Source of the DNA: Isoetes taiwanensis
Taxonomy: Eukaryota > Streptophyta > Lycopodiopsida > Isoetales > Isoetaceae
Reading direction: 5' to 3'
DNA: 64,000 nucleotides
Assembly: GCA_021234155.1 (NCBI GenBank)
Contig: JAJEKV010000002.1
Span: 35,570,128-35,634,127, forward strand
The notes under the pieces were generated by a model. That model saw nothing but the letters and a program-made list of their open reading frames with translations, did no database searches and was not told the DNA's origin. Below, piece by piece: positions 42,874 through 54,700 of this stretch. The first letter of the stretch is position 1, and each line of letters opens with the position of its first letter. The position numbers were made by a program, and so were the translations under genes.

Positions 42874-45205
42874 CCAGGAGCAATCGCTGACGTACCAGAT
42901 CAGCTAGGAGAAACACTACAGCTTTTAGAGGAGGACATCCACCAGGGTCTTAGGCATCTTGCCCCGGGGGGTGCACACAATGTGAAGTCTATATGGCATG
43001 TGCGTGCATAGGGTCAAGAGAAATTATCCCTTATACGGGATTTTCCCACAAAAATATCCCTTATATTTCATATACCCCTACCATATTTCCTTACAAATAT
43101 ATACGGAATTAAAGCAAAAAAAAATCCCCTCCCATACTTATACGGTACGGTACGGTACGGTTTTGGCCCAAAAAAAAATCCCTACCGTACACGCACATGT
43201 TTTGTACGATTTTTTCTGTGTGCACCCCCCGGGCATCTTGCTAATGGTAAAGCAAAGGACTTGCAGGGACTTCAGGCCGAGCTGTTGAAATGGGGTGGGC
43301 CAGCTTTGCTCGGGCCTTTGACAGGGATAATCAATCAGGCCATCAGAGAGGGCCTCCCACAGGAATGGATGGTTAGCAAGGTCACTCCTATTCATAAGAC
43401 GGGAAGTAGGGATGACTCCACCAACTACCGTATGATCATGGTCAGCCCGTTACTCGCAAAACTTCTAGCAGGCGTGCTGGAGAAGAAGTTAACGCAATGG
43501 GCGGAGGAAGCTGGAGTACGTGCAGTTGGCCAGGCAGGTTTTCGCCCTGCCCACTCCACGAGTGATCATATTTTTACTCTCAGAATCCTTATGGAAGCTA
43601 GCCGCAATGCACGACGTGACTTGTATTGCTGTTTCGTGGATTTTAAGACGGCATATGATACGGTCCCTCGGGACCTGTTGTGGCAACGCTTGCAGGAGCT
43701 ATACATGTCCCACAGGATTTGCAGAATGCCATCTACCGGCTCTATGACGGAATATATGTCACTTTGCCTGCGTCATAGGTGTTAAACAAGGATGCCCATT
43801 ATCTCCAACGCTTTTTGGACTCTATATTGACAAGTTGGAGACCTGGATGCAAGAACATGGAGGTGGTGGCCCGCAGTTGCCAGAGGCATATATAGTAAAA
43901 CAGTTGCTCTATGCAGACGATCTGGACTTATTGTCCCATACAGCTAGGAGTATACAAGAACATTTGGATGCTCTCAGTCAATTCTGTGACATAGCAGGAA
44001 TGACCATCAACTAGCAGAAAACCAAGTTGTTGCCAATCTTGTCTGCACAGCATGATATCCCAGACTTCTATTACAGAGGACAAAGAATGGAAGTTGTAAG
44101 GACCTTTAAGTATCTGGGAATCGATTTCTCTGCTAACATGCTATGGGATGACTGTGTAGAAAGAAGGGTCAGCGCGGGATGGAAAGCCACACGTATGCAA
44201 TCTGAGAATAGCTATTCTGAGAATAGATCTATGTGATTGAGCACGCAAAGCACACCTATTCCAAGCATTCGTGGAACCAGTATTGTTGTATGGGGTAGAG
44301 AGGTCAGGGGCCGTTTGTTAGCAAGGGTACTTGGGATAAGCTAGAGAGGGTACAAAAGGCTTTCACGACATCGACCCTAGGCATCAAGGACCGCGGTGCC
44401 TTATCCGATTTTTGTTTATGAGGCCCGGCTTTTGGCCCATGCGGCGATACGCTATGTATTTCCATAAGGTTGTGAGAATGGATGCACAACGTCTTCCTCC
44501 AGGGCTCGTTATTGGCACAAGGGCCACAACGTCACGAAGAGAGTGTGGGGGAGCATTGTAGGGGATGGTTTGCAAGATGGTCCATAGACTATCAGCAGAT
44601 TATGGATATGTCCGGATATCCGCAGGCGGGAGCTGCATTTGAATGGCGCTTTGCTACCTCTACGTGGGATCGCCCACTCTTGCAAAGCCCAAAGCGAGCA
44701 CTACCACCGCTTGAGGTTAATCCGTTGCTTGAACATGGCCCCCCGGTATTTGAAGGCACACATCTCTACCAAGAAACGTAGAGCTATAGCTGCAATAAGG
44801 TGGGATCCCACCATCTCGAGAATTGAGACAAGTCGATGGGGGTGCGGATGGAGGGCAGGGAATCCCCGGCATGAGAGATTATGCAGTCTTTGTCACATGC
44901 GAGATAGTAGAAGATGAACACCATGCTCTCTGAGGAATGCGGCATATGCACACATCCGAGCAGCTCATGCCGATCTCAGATGCTTTGAGATAGCAATTCA
45001 TCAACTGCTGGCTTCGCCAATGGTTGCACGTCTCGCGTCCTACATTCTGCAAGTCTCCACTGTCAGGGAGTCCCTCACAGCACAAGGAATTTGAGCGCCC
45101 AGATAGGGCCTCTGAACGCCTACTACAAGGGTTTTTTGTGACACTCCCTGAACATATACGGCGCTCCGGACGTATACATACAGGGACTTTCCCCTCCCAT
45201 GGCAA
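42874..45205 (+). pseudogene. LINE-B reverse transcriptase and C-terminal region
   Basis: After the Gypsy 3' TSD the LINE frame resumes (LLEEDIHQGLRHL). Past the MITE it reads AELLKWGGPALLGPLTGIIN, then VSKVTPIHKTGSRDDSTNYR, QAGFRPAHSTSDHIFTLRIL and CCFVDFKTAYDTVPRDLLWQ. VKQGCPLSPTLFGLYIDKLE is at about 43775 and LLYADDLDLLSHTAR at about 43910 (the YADD catalytic box). TFKYLGIDF follows at about 44103. The RT is complete in motif order but carries frameshifts and an in-frame TAG at 44013. From 44480 to 45205 the zinc-binding tail region is strongly decayed. Confidence 0.82.
42962..43231. mobile_element. MITE, 270 bp, GGGGGGTGCACACA ends, 8-9 bp TSD
   Basis: Inverted ends CCCCGGGGGGTGCACACA (42962) and TGTGTGCACCCCCCG (ending 43231), flanked by GGCATCTTG at 42953-42961 and 43232-43240. 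Excision restores an uninterrupted LINE frame. The 8-9 bp duplication fits Mutator- or hAT-type elements; G/C ambiguity at the junction prevents a choice. The interior is AT-rich, with ATATCCCTTATA repeats and a (GGTAC)4 run at about 43143-43161. No coding capacity. Confidence 0.85.
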
Positions 45206-45270
45206 TCACCTCACCATGAGCAGGGCCCTCCGTCTAACTTGGACCATCCATAGAAAGATGCCCGGGTGAA

Positions 45271-48200
45271 GGACACGAAGGTGTCATTCGGCCCACGCCT
45301 TCAATGGGAATCCTAAGTCGCGGAAGCGTGAATACAAGGTTAGTATACCGCATAATCATATAACAAATAACCACCACGAAGGGTGGCACATCCATCCAAC
45401 TGATGAGAACAGAGAAGATACATCTAAGGCTAAGGAAAACATCCCAAACCCAAGGTTCTACCCCGGCTTAGACTCCAATGGGGATCGACTGACGGCTAGG
45501 TCTCAAGAGTTCAGCAGACAGAATCTTAACATGGCGTTGGCTGGCATAGAACATTGGCTAGGGTTGTCCACTCCATCCGCCCCTCCTATGCACACTTTGC
45601 CGATGAGATGAATCAAGCAATGGCGCCATTGTAGCCTTCCGGAGACGCAATCCCAAGGTATCACCCTTCGGGACTACTCTGGGTTACATCTCCCCGGTCC
45701 GATGAGGCAGGTCAGAGAAGTGTCCCTTCCCAGAGTCGCAGTGAATCCATGGGTGAGCTAGAGAATACGTGCCGCATCAGTGACCCCCGCATCCGTACCC
45801 GACCTACTCCCCTAACTTTATCTTCAAAGTACAGAATGATCACACCACTGTACCCAGGGAGTGTCAGACCCATACCCGGCCCTCTACGTGACCGGCTATT
45901 AGGCCTAGCTCACTGAAGGAGTCCCCGTAGCCTTTTATGCTCAGGCGAGACCCCACCCCACACTTCATCACTACGGCCCCTTGTCTAGTGCTTCAATGAT
46001 GCCATAGATTCCACAGCTCGGTGGGATCTTGTACACAGGCCGCATCTAATGGGAATAATACAGGGCTCTATCTAGGAGCATACCATACATGGGCTCAAAG
46101 GTCTCTACCCCCCATTAATCCCTGTTTATAGGAGGAACTAGCAGAGAGACTACCAATACATCACAGAACATGAACATGAACAAGAACAAAGAACAGTTCT
46201 AACTATCAAACAAGGGTTAATCAACAGCAAAAGACCAACAAAGAAGCCTAACTGAGGCGCTAGCCTACTAGAATCACAACGAAGCTAACTATGTACTAAC
46301 CGGAACCATAGCTAGCTCCACTATCCCCCTGGGTCGCCATCCTTCTAGCTGGAACAGGGTCGAACAACATCTCAGGGTTGGGCAGCATCTCCTCCTCCAT
46401 CTCCAATTTCCCCAAATCGAATTGGAGCACAAAGCCCCAATTTGGGTGTCCCATATTGGAAACCCTGCCTTGCCCAATCGATTTGGGCCAAGTGGCATGT
46501 CATCAATTAACTAATTAAGCTAATTAGGTTAATTAGGACAAAAATACACTTAATTAGGTTCTATTAATTTAGCATCTAAATTAATCCCTTTTAGGTCAAC
46601 CCCCTAGGTTAACATACCCCCATGGTGGCGTATCCCTACTACGTGACGTGTCAGTATATTTATATGTATACCGTATAAATATGTGGAACGTCACATTCTC
46701 CCCACCTTAGGAATGGTGGATGTTGGAAGGACTTAGTAGTATCAAATACTACACAAGTGAGGCTATCAAGGATGTCGATTGTGACATCCAGATGTATGTC
46801 ATATTGGAAGATGGTAGAATATTCGTACAAGGCTGGTGGAATATTACGTGACAATGTTTACAGAAGAAGCATAATGATATGCTTATATACGAAGATATTG
46901 GGTTAAGGTATGATCCATCAGAGATACGCACTCAAGCCATCCCAATGGTTGGAGTTGACTATCCTAGATACGTCGTACTAAGGGATATGGAAAGAGTTTA
47001 AATCAGTGAAAATAGCTAGAGTAAGTCTAGCATATACGGTGATGTTACATTCAAAAACACCCCGAGAATGGTTGGAAGGGTGTCAAAATAACCAATAATG
47101 AGAGCTTAAGTACTCAAAGGTTCTAGATACTAATGAATTACTTCAGCGTTGTAAGCTGAGAGCATTTATTCGGTTTTGGGGATAAAAAGATGTGTAAAAT
47201 ATCGCATCCCCCTGATGGAAAAAAAGAAGGAGTACGATGACTTTGAGGATTATACCTTTAGGGATAACCGAGTCGAGGGCAATACATAGGAATTCCAAGT
47301 CCCGATAAAATCAAGACGAGGTGTATTGATCAGAAGGGTTAAGATTATATAGACCAGTAATCCATATAGTCGACGAGTTACCCTACACGCGGGGAACAAT
47401 TCTAGGTACTGAAGTAGAAGCTGCCTTGAGGCATAGACCCCTTAGACGTTATGACTTTGAAACTCTTAAGAGTGTAAGGAACCGGATAATCTTATGGCGA
47501 TTACTAACGAAGATCGAAACATTGGGTTTTCCTATTAAGAGACCAGGAGGTTTTAGTGCCTCCACTTCATTATGAGGGAGCCAAAGGCGACAAGATTTGA
47601 AGTAATCAAAAGTTGAAGTTGACACGATAACTTAAGAAATTAAGGATGGTTAATACGGAGGACACAAAGGATCCTTAGTGAAAGAAGCCTTTAGAAAAGC
47701 TCTGCATATGAGGTAATAGCCTTCGGAATTATGGCATAATCCCGTGGGGGAAATCATAGGTTATGTTCCATAAGGCACTAAAGGAATGGTTGAAATAACT
47801 AGAGACCCTATGAAAATATAAGCAGCATATACAAGTCCAACATAGAGTCGGCCCCTGTCCATTTGGGAAATAGGTGGCGAAGCCACATCATAAAGGTACA
47901 TAGGCAATGGGTTTGTTTGAAAGAACTACCACGGTTATAGTTTAGCTAAGTTAGAGTAGAGCTCTAGCATTGTGGGATGTGGAGATATGTTTATTATGTA
48001 CATACCATGTACACATACGATAAACATCTTAGGGAGGTAATCTAGGTGGCGACACAAGGAGAGAAAGATAAGCGTACGTTCGAAATGTGCAAAGGACCGT
48101 CAATCCGTTGCATGCTAGGGTATGATGTGGTAGTTGGGGGTAAAAGCACGCTGTGGTGTATCAAAAACGTGCATTTTGACGCCACATTTTGGCACCACCT

Positions 48201-48366
48201 TTGTGGTAGAATCGGGTGGTGCATACCGAAGCGGAGATTGCGGGAGTGCGAATTAATGAGCGTCGGTTATTTTGAATTTTATGCCACGTCGTTGTCCACC
48301 TTTTTGAATTAAGAAAGAATCACCTCTTCCTCTGTTTTTTTGCCGCTTCTTGCCGATTGAACCCTA
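45271..48366. other. Long non-coding region, LTR-like in character
   Basis: No protein-like frame. Composition changes at about 46500 from CCC/GGT-rich to AT-rich (TTAATTAGGTTAATTAGG). The stretch TGTGGAACGTCACATTCTCCCCACCTTAGG at 46681-46710 resembles sequence near LTR ends of some plant retrotransposons, so a decayed LTR or solo LTR is possible. I could not find paired ends. The last about 60 bp (pyrimidine-rich) look like the 5' leader of the gene starting at 48367. Confidence 0.35.
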
Positions 48367-48405
48367 ATGGAGTCGGAATTGAACGCCATTGGTTACACGA
48401 TGAAA

Positions 48406-48414
48406 TCTCTCCTC
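48406..48414 (+). repeat. L1 target-site duplication, left copy
   Basis: TCTCTCCTC; right copy at 56520-56528. Preceding A's make the exact length 9-12 bp. Confidence 0.85.
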
Positions 48415-48434
48415 GGCAGCAGGAGGAATTGAAA

Positions 48435-48945
48435 ATGTCGTGTGCGCCTAAAATCTTGATTTTTTTGTCTTTTGCCCCCAAAAGTCGTTCAAACCATTTT
48501 CTTGGCAACTCTTGCTGAAGAATGCTCGATCTCACCTGGTTGTAACCCGAATTACTTTGGATTGGGAGCTAGCCTTGTAGGGGCTAGCATTTCTCTGTGT
48601 CTAGCATGCAAAGATCTATCTATGGATACCAAAATTTTTGCAATTCTGAAACAGGAAGACAGATTATCTTGTGGTTTTCTAATTGGTCGATCCTCTGATC
48701 TTTGGCACTCTCTCATCATCAGAGGCATCTTTCCTCATCGAAACTTTCAACTTGAATGTTCCTTTGTCCCGGGTGGTGAAGAATTTGAGATACAAATTAC
48801 GGATTCTTGGATTGAGGAATTCATTGGTACCAAAAATATTGAAGCTACAGCTACTATTCGGGCATACTCAGAGCATTTAGACACAAGGATCACCATTAAA
48901 TTGTACCCGGAAACAGAATTGGGAGATTTCTCTTCATCAAATTAG
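48435..48945 (+). CDS. Extra ORF ahead of L1 ORF1 ('ORF0-like')
   Basis: Between the 5' end of the L1 and ORF1 a 157-codon frame (48472-48945) encodes a protein-like sequence: GFLIGRSSDLWHSLIIRGIF, CSFVPGGEEFEIQITDSWIE and TATIRAYSEHLDTRITIKLY. An ATG at 48435 reaches it after a single-base shift at the C5A4 run (48476-48484). A further shift at the end adds NWEISLHQIRQNDGDNFSG. It is not similar to any LINE protein I know. Chance, a captured host fragment or a real accessory ORF all remain possible. Confidence 0.45.
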
Positions 48946-49129
48946 GCAAAATGATGGTGATAACTTTTCTGGCAATGATGGCTTTGAGGGGATTAATCAC
49001 TCATCTCTTTAATAGATAGATGTTTTGTGTCTCTTTCAAGCCAATCTCTGTTAAATTCTTCATCCCCTTTCAAATTTTCCCTTCTCTGCGCTATTTCTGT
49101 CCCTTGTTGTTTTCTCCTGATCATTTTCA

Positions 49130-50611
49130 ATGGATAAAATAAATACTATTTGCCCTAAATTTCTCCATCTGTTCCACTCTTTCTCTGCTCTGTCGCCTGG
49201 AGACCGGACTGTCATTCTTCACAAGTTAAGCTCTTTCCATAAAAATCCAAATGACTTCATTCTTTTTGGCAATTTTGCTAACTCTGCAGGTGAAACTCAG
49301 GTTATGGATCCAAAGACTCATAAAACTCCAGTCTGGGATAATTTCACAAAAGATCCAGACATGTGGGGTCGTGTCCCTTTATTGGATCCAGTTTCACAGA
49401 TCCCTCTGCCATATGGAGTCCCGAAACCTAATGCAGAAATTCTATCTGATGACACCTATGATGCTGCATTGAAGGAGCTTCGTCCAATTCAGGGCAGCAA
49501 GCAAAAGCTTTACCATGGTATTTCCCTGAATATCCCTTCTGTTCATTCAAAAATTTCCTCTCTTAGGGATTCTGCTGTTCTTATTAAAGTCAATCGACCT
49601 GGAATACATTTGGACAAGTTATGGTCCTTTTGCCTAAACCTACAAAAAGGAATTCTTATCAATGCCATGTACTGGCTAAATTTCCCTTTCATTATGGTGG
49701 AATGTGGCTCACAAAGAACTGCTAATTACCTTCTCAAACTGGGATCCCTTACTTTTGAATCAAACTTTCTGGCTTTTTTAAAATGGGATCCAAAATTAAA
49801 TACTGAGGATATGGATAACTTTTGTGTAGCATCCACAACTCTGCAAGGTTTGAATCCAATCTATTGGAATGAGGACTGTTTCAAAATCCTATTCAACTCC
49901 ATGGGTAATTACATTTGTACTGAATATTCCACCTCCAGGTCTCCAAGAGCTTTTGTCCAACTCGACCTTTCCAAAAATATCCCAACATCTATATCTTTCT
50001 TGGATGCCTTTGGCCAAAACTCCAATCTATCATTGAGATGGGCTGGTTTACCCCCCCAATGTCAGAGTTGCTCGAGAAGACATTTTTGGTACAAGGAGTG
50101 TATTAGAAATGCAGACACTCAGCATCAACAGAACATTGAGAAATTGTCACTTTCTGATAAGGGAAATATTTCCAATGGTATTTCCAATGGTAACATTTCT
50201 AAAGATGCACTCAAGTCTGATAAATCAGCAAATTCTACATTGACCAATCTTGAGGTCAAGCACAGTCAAGGTCAGCATTGGACTAAAGTCAATGGCAGTG
50301 TGAAGAGAATTAGGAATAACCAAATGAGGAGATTAGATGGCTCTGATAACCAGATGCACCATTCTATTAATTTCTCTCATTATCAGAAGACAAACCTTCA
50401 TACTGAAACACACTCAGGAATTAAAGTTCTCCAGAATTTTGAAAGGAATAAAAATAAGGGGAAGGCTCCTATGCAGGTTGATGAGTCAAGGACAGAGAAA
50501 TTGCATAACATGTTGAACCAGGTAAGAGAATCTAACAAATTCTCTGATCATTTGGCCCATTCAAATGTAAGAGGTGTTTCATTAAATAATAAAAGCCATG
50601 CTTACCGGTGA
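49130..50611 (+). CDS. L1 ORF1 nucleic-acid-binding protein
   Basis: 493 residues from MDKINTICPKF. The middle (about 140-300) has the plant L1 ORF1 pattern: SAVLIKVNRPGIHLDKLWSF, YWLNFPFIMVECGSQRTANY and FVQLDLSKNIPTS (DUF4283-like). A zinc knuckle is at about 306-319, written CQSCSRRHFWYKEC, with spacing C-x2-C-x3-H-x5-C in place of the usual x4/x4. The C-terminal 170 residues are basic and Asn/Ser-rich. The usual NxFxxLA motif is found only downstream, in 50690-51328, so the ORF is truncated by a stop at 50609. Confidence 0.82.
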   Translation: MDKINTICPKFLHLFHSFSALSPGDRTVILHKLSSFHKNPNDFILFGNFANSAGETQVMDPKTHKTPVWDNFTKDPDMWGRVPLLDPVSQIPLPYGVPKPNAEILSDDTYDAALKELRPIQGSKQKLYHGISLNIPSVHSKISSLRDSAVLIKVNRPGIHLDKLWSFCLNLQKGILINAMYWLNFPFIMVECGSQRTANYLLKLGSLTFESNFLAFLKWDPKLNTEDMDNFCVASTTLQGLNPIYWNEDCFKILFNSMGNYICTEYSTSRSPRAFVQLDLSKNIPTSISFLDAFGQNSNLSLRWAGLPPQCQSCSRRHFWYKECIRNADTQHQQNIEKLSLSDKGNISNGISNGNISKDALKSDKSANSTLTNLEVKHSQGQHWTKVNGSVKRIRNNQMRRLDGSDNQMHHSINFSHYQKTNLHTETHSGIKVLQNFERNKNKGKAPMQVDESRTEKLHNMLNQVRESNKFSDHLAHSNVRGVSLNNKSHAYR

Positions 50612-51706
50612 CCCGACCATTGAAGGGTCGAAAATGCGTGACCAAATCTTAGCGGATAAGTACTCACTTGCTCCTGAGCAAGTCTAAGGATGCTTTCAGT
50701 ATTCAACAAGAAAACATCTTCAAAGTGTCTCGACAAATGCAGCTTAATTGCGGACGACATAAAAAGTGGTCAAGCTAAGGATATAAGTTCATCTGCGGCA
50801 ACAACTTCTACATCCCGGATGCAACAAATTTCTTTGCAACCAAACTCACTCTCAGATGCAGTCCAAACTGCCTTACAACCTACCCTTCTGCTCGAAGTTT
50901 CAAAAGGTTCCAAAGAAAATGTGGACTCCATCATTGACAAGGTTCACTGCTCGAATAAGTTCCAGGTACTTGCTAGCTTAAATGTTGATCAAGAATTAGA
51001 TAACTTATTGAGTAATAAAGCAGAGAAGCTATGTCAGGAAATGGTTTCTCCTCCACTTCTGCCTTCACTCCAAGAAACTACCATTACCAATTTTCATTCA
51101 CATATTGACCTATTAATTGATTTATCCAAAATGACCTCCCCGAGCCTACTTTGTTCATCATCTATATCAAAGGAAGTTGAGGCCCAGATTGCAAGTTTGC
51201 AGGAAGGCTTGTTGTCTAATAGCAAGGAATTATGGTGCGCTCATGAGGTGGTTCAAGATCTGAGATCTGAGAGGTTGATTTTGTTCAAGAATTTGTTCAA
51301 GAAACACCAGCTCAAGGCATGGACCTGAGACCACGGAGCTTTCAAACAAGCTCTTTGCTCAGATGCTCAAACTATGGAAACTCCAAATGGATGCAACAAG
51401 GATATTTCTTCAGAGAGGCAAGTTCCCCTTTTCTATAATTTAAATGATATAGATTCTAATGAGGATAATGAAAATTTATTTGAGTTTTTTCCTGGTGGTT
51501 GCTCAGACAATGACAATGATAGTGATAAGGAAAATTGGGAAAATGAGAAATTTCTGTCTTCTACTCCTGTTATCAATAGTTCCAAGGGGGTTCCTAAATC
51601 TAAAAAAAAGAAAAAAACTGCTGCCAACTCTAATATTTTATCCTATCTGCAAAAGACTCCAGCTGAGAATACTAGGAGCAAAAAGAACAGGAAATTCAAA
51701 TCATAG
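50612..51706 (+). pseudogene. L1 ORF1 C-terminal remainder
   Basis: After several stops and a frame change (50612-50689), 50690-51328 and 51374-51706 read as Ser/Lys/Asp-rich protein with SNKFQVLASLNVDQELDNLL, which matches the NxFxxLxxLxxD motif near the C-terminus of plant L1 ORF1. It ends KKKKKTAANSNIL...KKNRKFKS, 35 bases before the ORF2 start. Confidence 0.65.
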
Positions 51707-51741
51707 ATTTATCTCCTAGTTCCTATATAGCTTCTGATCCA

Positions 51742-54700
51742 ATGAAAATAATTACTTGGAATGTTAGGGGAGCCAAAGGCCCAATAAAAAGAAGGAGAAT
51801 TATATCTCAGCTCAGACAGTATAAAGCTGACATAATTCTACTCCAGGAAACTAAACTGCCTAAATTTGAAAGCTCTAGCCTATCTGATTGGATCTATCCG
51901 GGCTCCTCATCCATTTGGATTGAAGCCTCTGGTACTAGTGGTGGCCTCATCACAATTTGGAAATCTATGACTCATGTCTCTTATTTCAATAGTCCCAGTA
52001 AATGTTGGCAGGCAGTGATTTTCTCAATTAACAACTCTCGCTTTGGGGTCATTAATGTATATGCTCCCACAAATCCAAAAGATAGAGAAACTATCTGGCC
52101 TGAAATTAATACATGGATTTCCTCTCAACCTCAAATGGACTGGGTCATCTCTGGAGACTTCAACAACACACCAAATTGGGACATGAAGCTAGGAAAGCGA
52201 AATTAATATGTCCACTCTTTGAGAGAGAAAAGCTGGGATACTCTTATTTGATACAAACTTGATCTATGTTCCTTCTTCAACGACAAATTATACTTGGTCA
52301 AATAAGCGAGAAGAACTCTACGAGAGTTTCTTTGTGCCCTTGATAGATTCTATGTCTCTAATTACATTTACATCATTCGGGATAATTGTTATGTGGTTAG
52401 TGATGAGACTACCTCTATCTCGATCATCAACCTCAATTTCTTCACACAAGCCACCTTTTATGTCTCCCAAGAGATGGGAATGTTCCCTTTAAATTCAAAC
52501 TGTTCCTTATTACAAAATGAGCATTTTACTTTTGGATTTCAAGAACTTCCTTATTTCTCTTCAAAATGGTAATAATTCTGATATCTCTGCTAATAGCCCT
52601 TCTAATGGTTCTCAAACTATGAAAGGTTTTTACTCGAAGATAAAGCAGATGAAATCCTGGATCAAAAACTGGTCCAAGACCATCCATATGGAGAAGGTTA
52701 GACAGAAAGAATTTCTCTATAGTCAAATGAGAGATCTTAGATCTAAACTCCAATCTGAACCCCACAACATAAATCTTCAGGTTGGGAAGGAAATCTTGGA
52801 AAACAAAATTAAATCAATTGAGGAGATTGAGGCTAAGAGTTATGCCATCAAATGTAAGATCAAGTATAACAAAGAGATGGATAGTGGCAGTTCTAAATTC
52901 TTTCTGGATCTGCTAGAAATAGATTGCTTAACAATTCCATTATTAAGGTCCAATCTGAGAATGGTACTAGTATTGAGACTCCCTCTGATATTAAAAATTT
53001 CTTCCATGACCAATATGCTGCTTTATTCAAAGAGAGTGTTCCCAATGCTCACATTTTATCAAAAAGAAATTCTTTCCTTTCTCAAATTAGCCAAATTATT
53101 CCTAATAATGATAGCTTAATGGATGATTCAATTGCTGCCATTCCAACTAAGCAAGAAATCTTTAATGTTCTTATGAGTTTCAGTAAAGGCAAATCCCCTG
53201 GACCTGATGGCATTCCCCCTGAGTTATACATTCATTTTTGGGATGCTCTGAAGCAAGACATAATTAAATTGGTTCATGGTTTCTGGAAGGCTGACCACCT
53301 GCACTCCTCCATCTCTGTTGGATTTATTACTTTGGTCCCAAAGGTCGACAAGCCTATTACTTTCTCTGACTGGAGACCTATATCCTTAACCAACTCCTCG
53401 TACAAATTGTGTGCCAAGGTTATTGCTAACAGAGTGAAACCTTTTCTACAAAAATGCATTGATATCAGGCAATCTGCTTTCTTACCCAATAGATTCATTC
53501 TGGACAACTTCATTGTGGCTATGGAGGGCCTGCACTGGAATAGAATTTCCTCTCAGAAATGTGTTCTTCTAAAATTAGATTTCAAGAGAGCCTTCGATTC
53601 TGTCAACTGGGATTTCTTGGAATTTGCTTTGAAGAAAATTGGTTTCAATCACAAAATCATCTCTTTGATTTTTGGTCTTAATTCCATGGCAAATTCTGCA
53701 GTCTTGATTAATGGCTCTCCCTCCACTTTTTTCAAGCTAGCTCGAGGGGTCAGACAAGGTTGTCCTCTAGCCCCATATTTATATCTTGTTGTGGCTGAAA
53801 TGCTCTCTAAAGCTATGGCTTACCACCAGAATAGTGGACACATTAAAGGCCTTGATCTTCCTGATAATAATGGCAGCCTGATCATCTCTCAGTATGCAGA
53901 TGACACATTTGCTTTTTTAGAATCCAATCCTGAGAATATTGCTAAGTTTCTTGATATTATTGATTCCTTCTCTGCTGCCTCTGGTATCTTTCTAAATGTT
54001 GGTAAAAGTATTATTATTGGGAACTCTACTCATGATAATCTTTGTGGAATTAAGGTTCTCGACCCCATGCAAGCAACCAAGCTTCTAGGTATGCCTTTAT
54101 CTCTCAGTCCAAACATTAAAGGTCTCTGGGATCCTATTATTCAGAGAATTAGGAAAAAATTGAATTTCTTCAGGAGCACTCTCTCTCTAGCTGGCAGGAC
54201 CATAATTGCAAATTCTGTTCTGTCTGCTTCCCATATTTTTTACTCCTCTGCTCTGGTGGCACCTAAGTGTATTTATAAAGAGCTTGAGAAGACCATCAGA
54301 AACTTCATTTGGAAAGGCAATCACTCAGTCAATTGGGATACTGTCACCCGAGAGAAAAAAATATGGAGGCCTTGGCTGTAAAAATTTATACCTCCAAGCA
54401 TGTGCCTTGGCTGGCAAATTCATCTGGAGATCTTTAAATGGGAATAATTCCTTAGCTTCAATTTTCATTAGATACTGGCTGAAATGTTCTTATCCAGATG
54501 GACACCCTACTATTATTCACTTTCTACCTGAGTCTGCTTTCTGCATTTTACACCCGGGCAGCAACACTTCTCCCCTTATGCATAATATGATTAGAGCTTG
54601 GAATGTGGTGCAAAATTGTTTTGATGAACCAAACTTGGAAGATCATAACATGAACTCATCTCTGTTTTGGTCTGCTGGCTTTAAGGATAACTATGGGAAC

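Larger units (their letters stand above)
30000..45270 (+). mobile_element. LINE-B copy, longest in the window, split by a Gypsy element and a MITE
   Basis: LINE sequence lies at about 30000-31790, 42869-42961 and 43241-45270. It contains the ORF1 C-terminus, the endonuclease and the reverse transcriptase with its zinc-binding tail region. Both insertions can be excised cleanly with their duplications. The 5' boundary is not sharp, and I did not find the TTCTA tail, so the 3' end is approximate or truncated. Confidence 0.8.

Noticed and set aside
45300-46100. Ribosomal RNA-like sequence
   Set aside because: GC-rich, structured-looking text, but I recognise no conserved rRNA core motif; an LTR-like origin is at least as likely.
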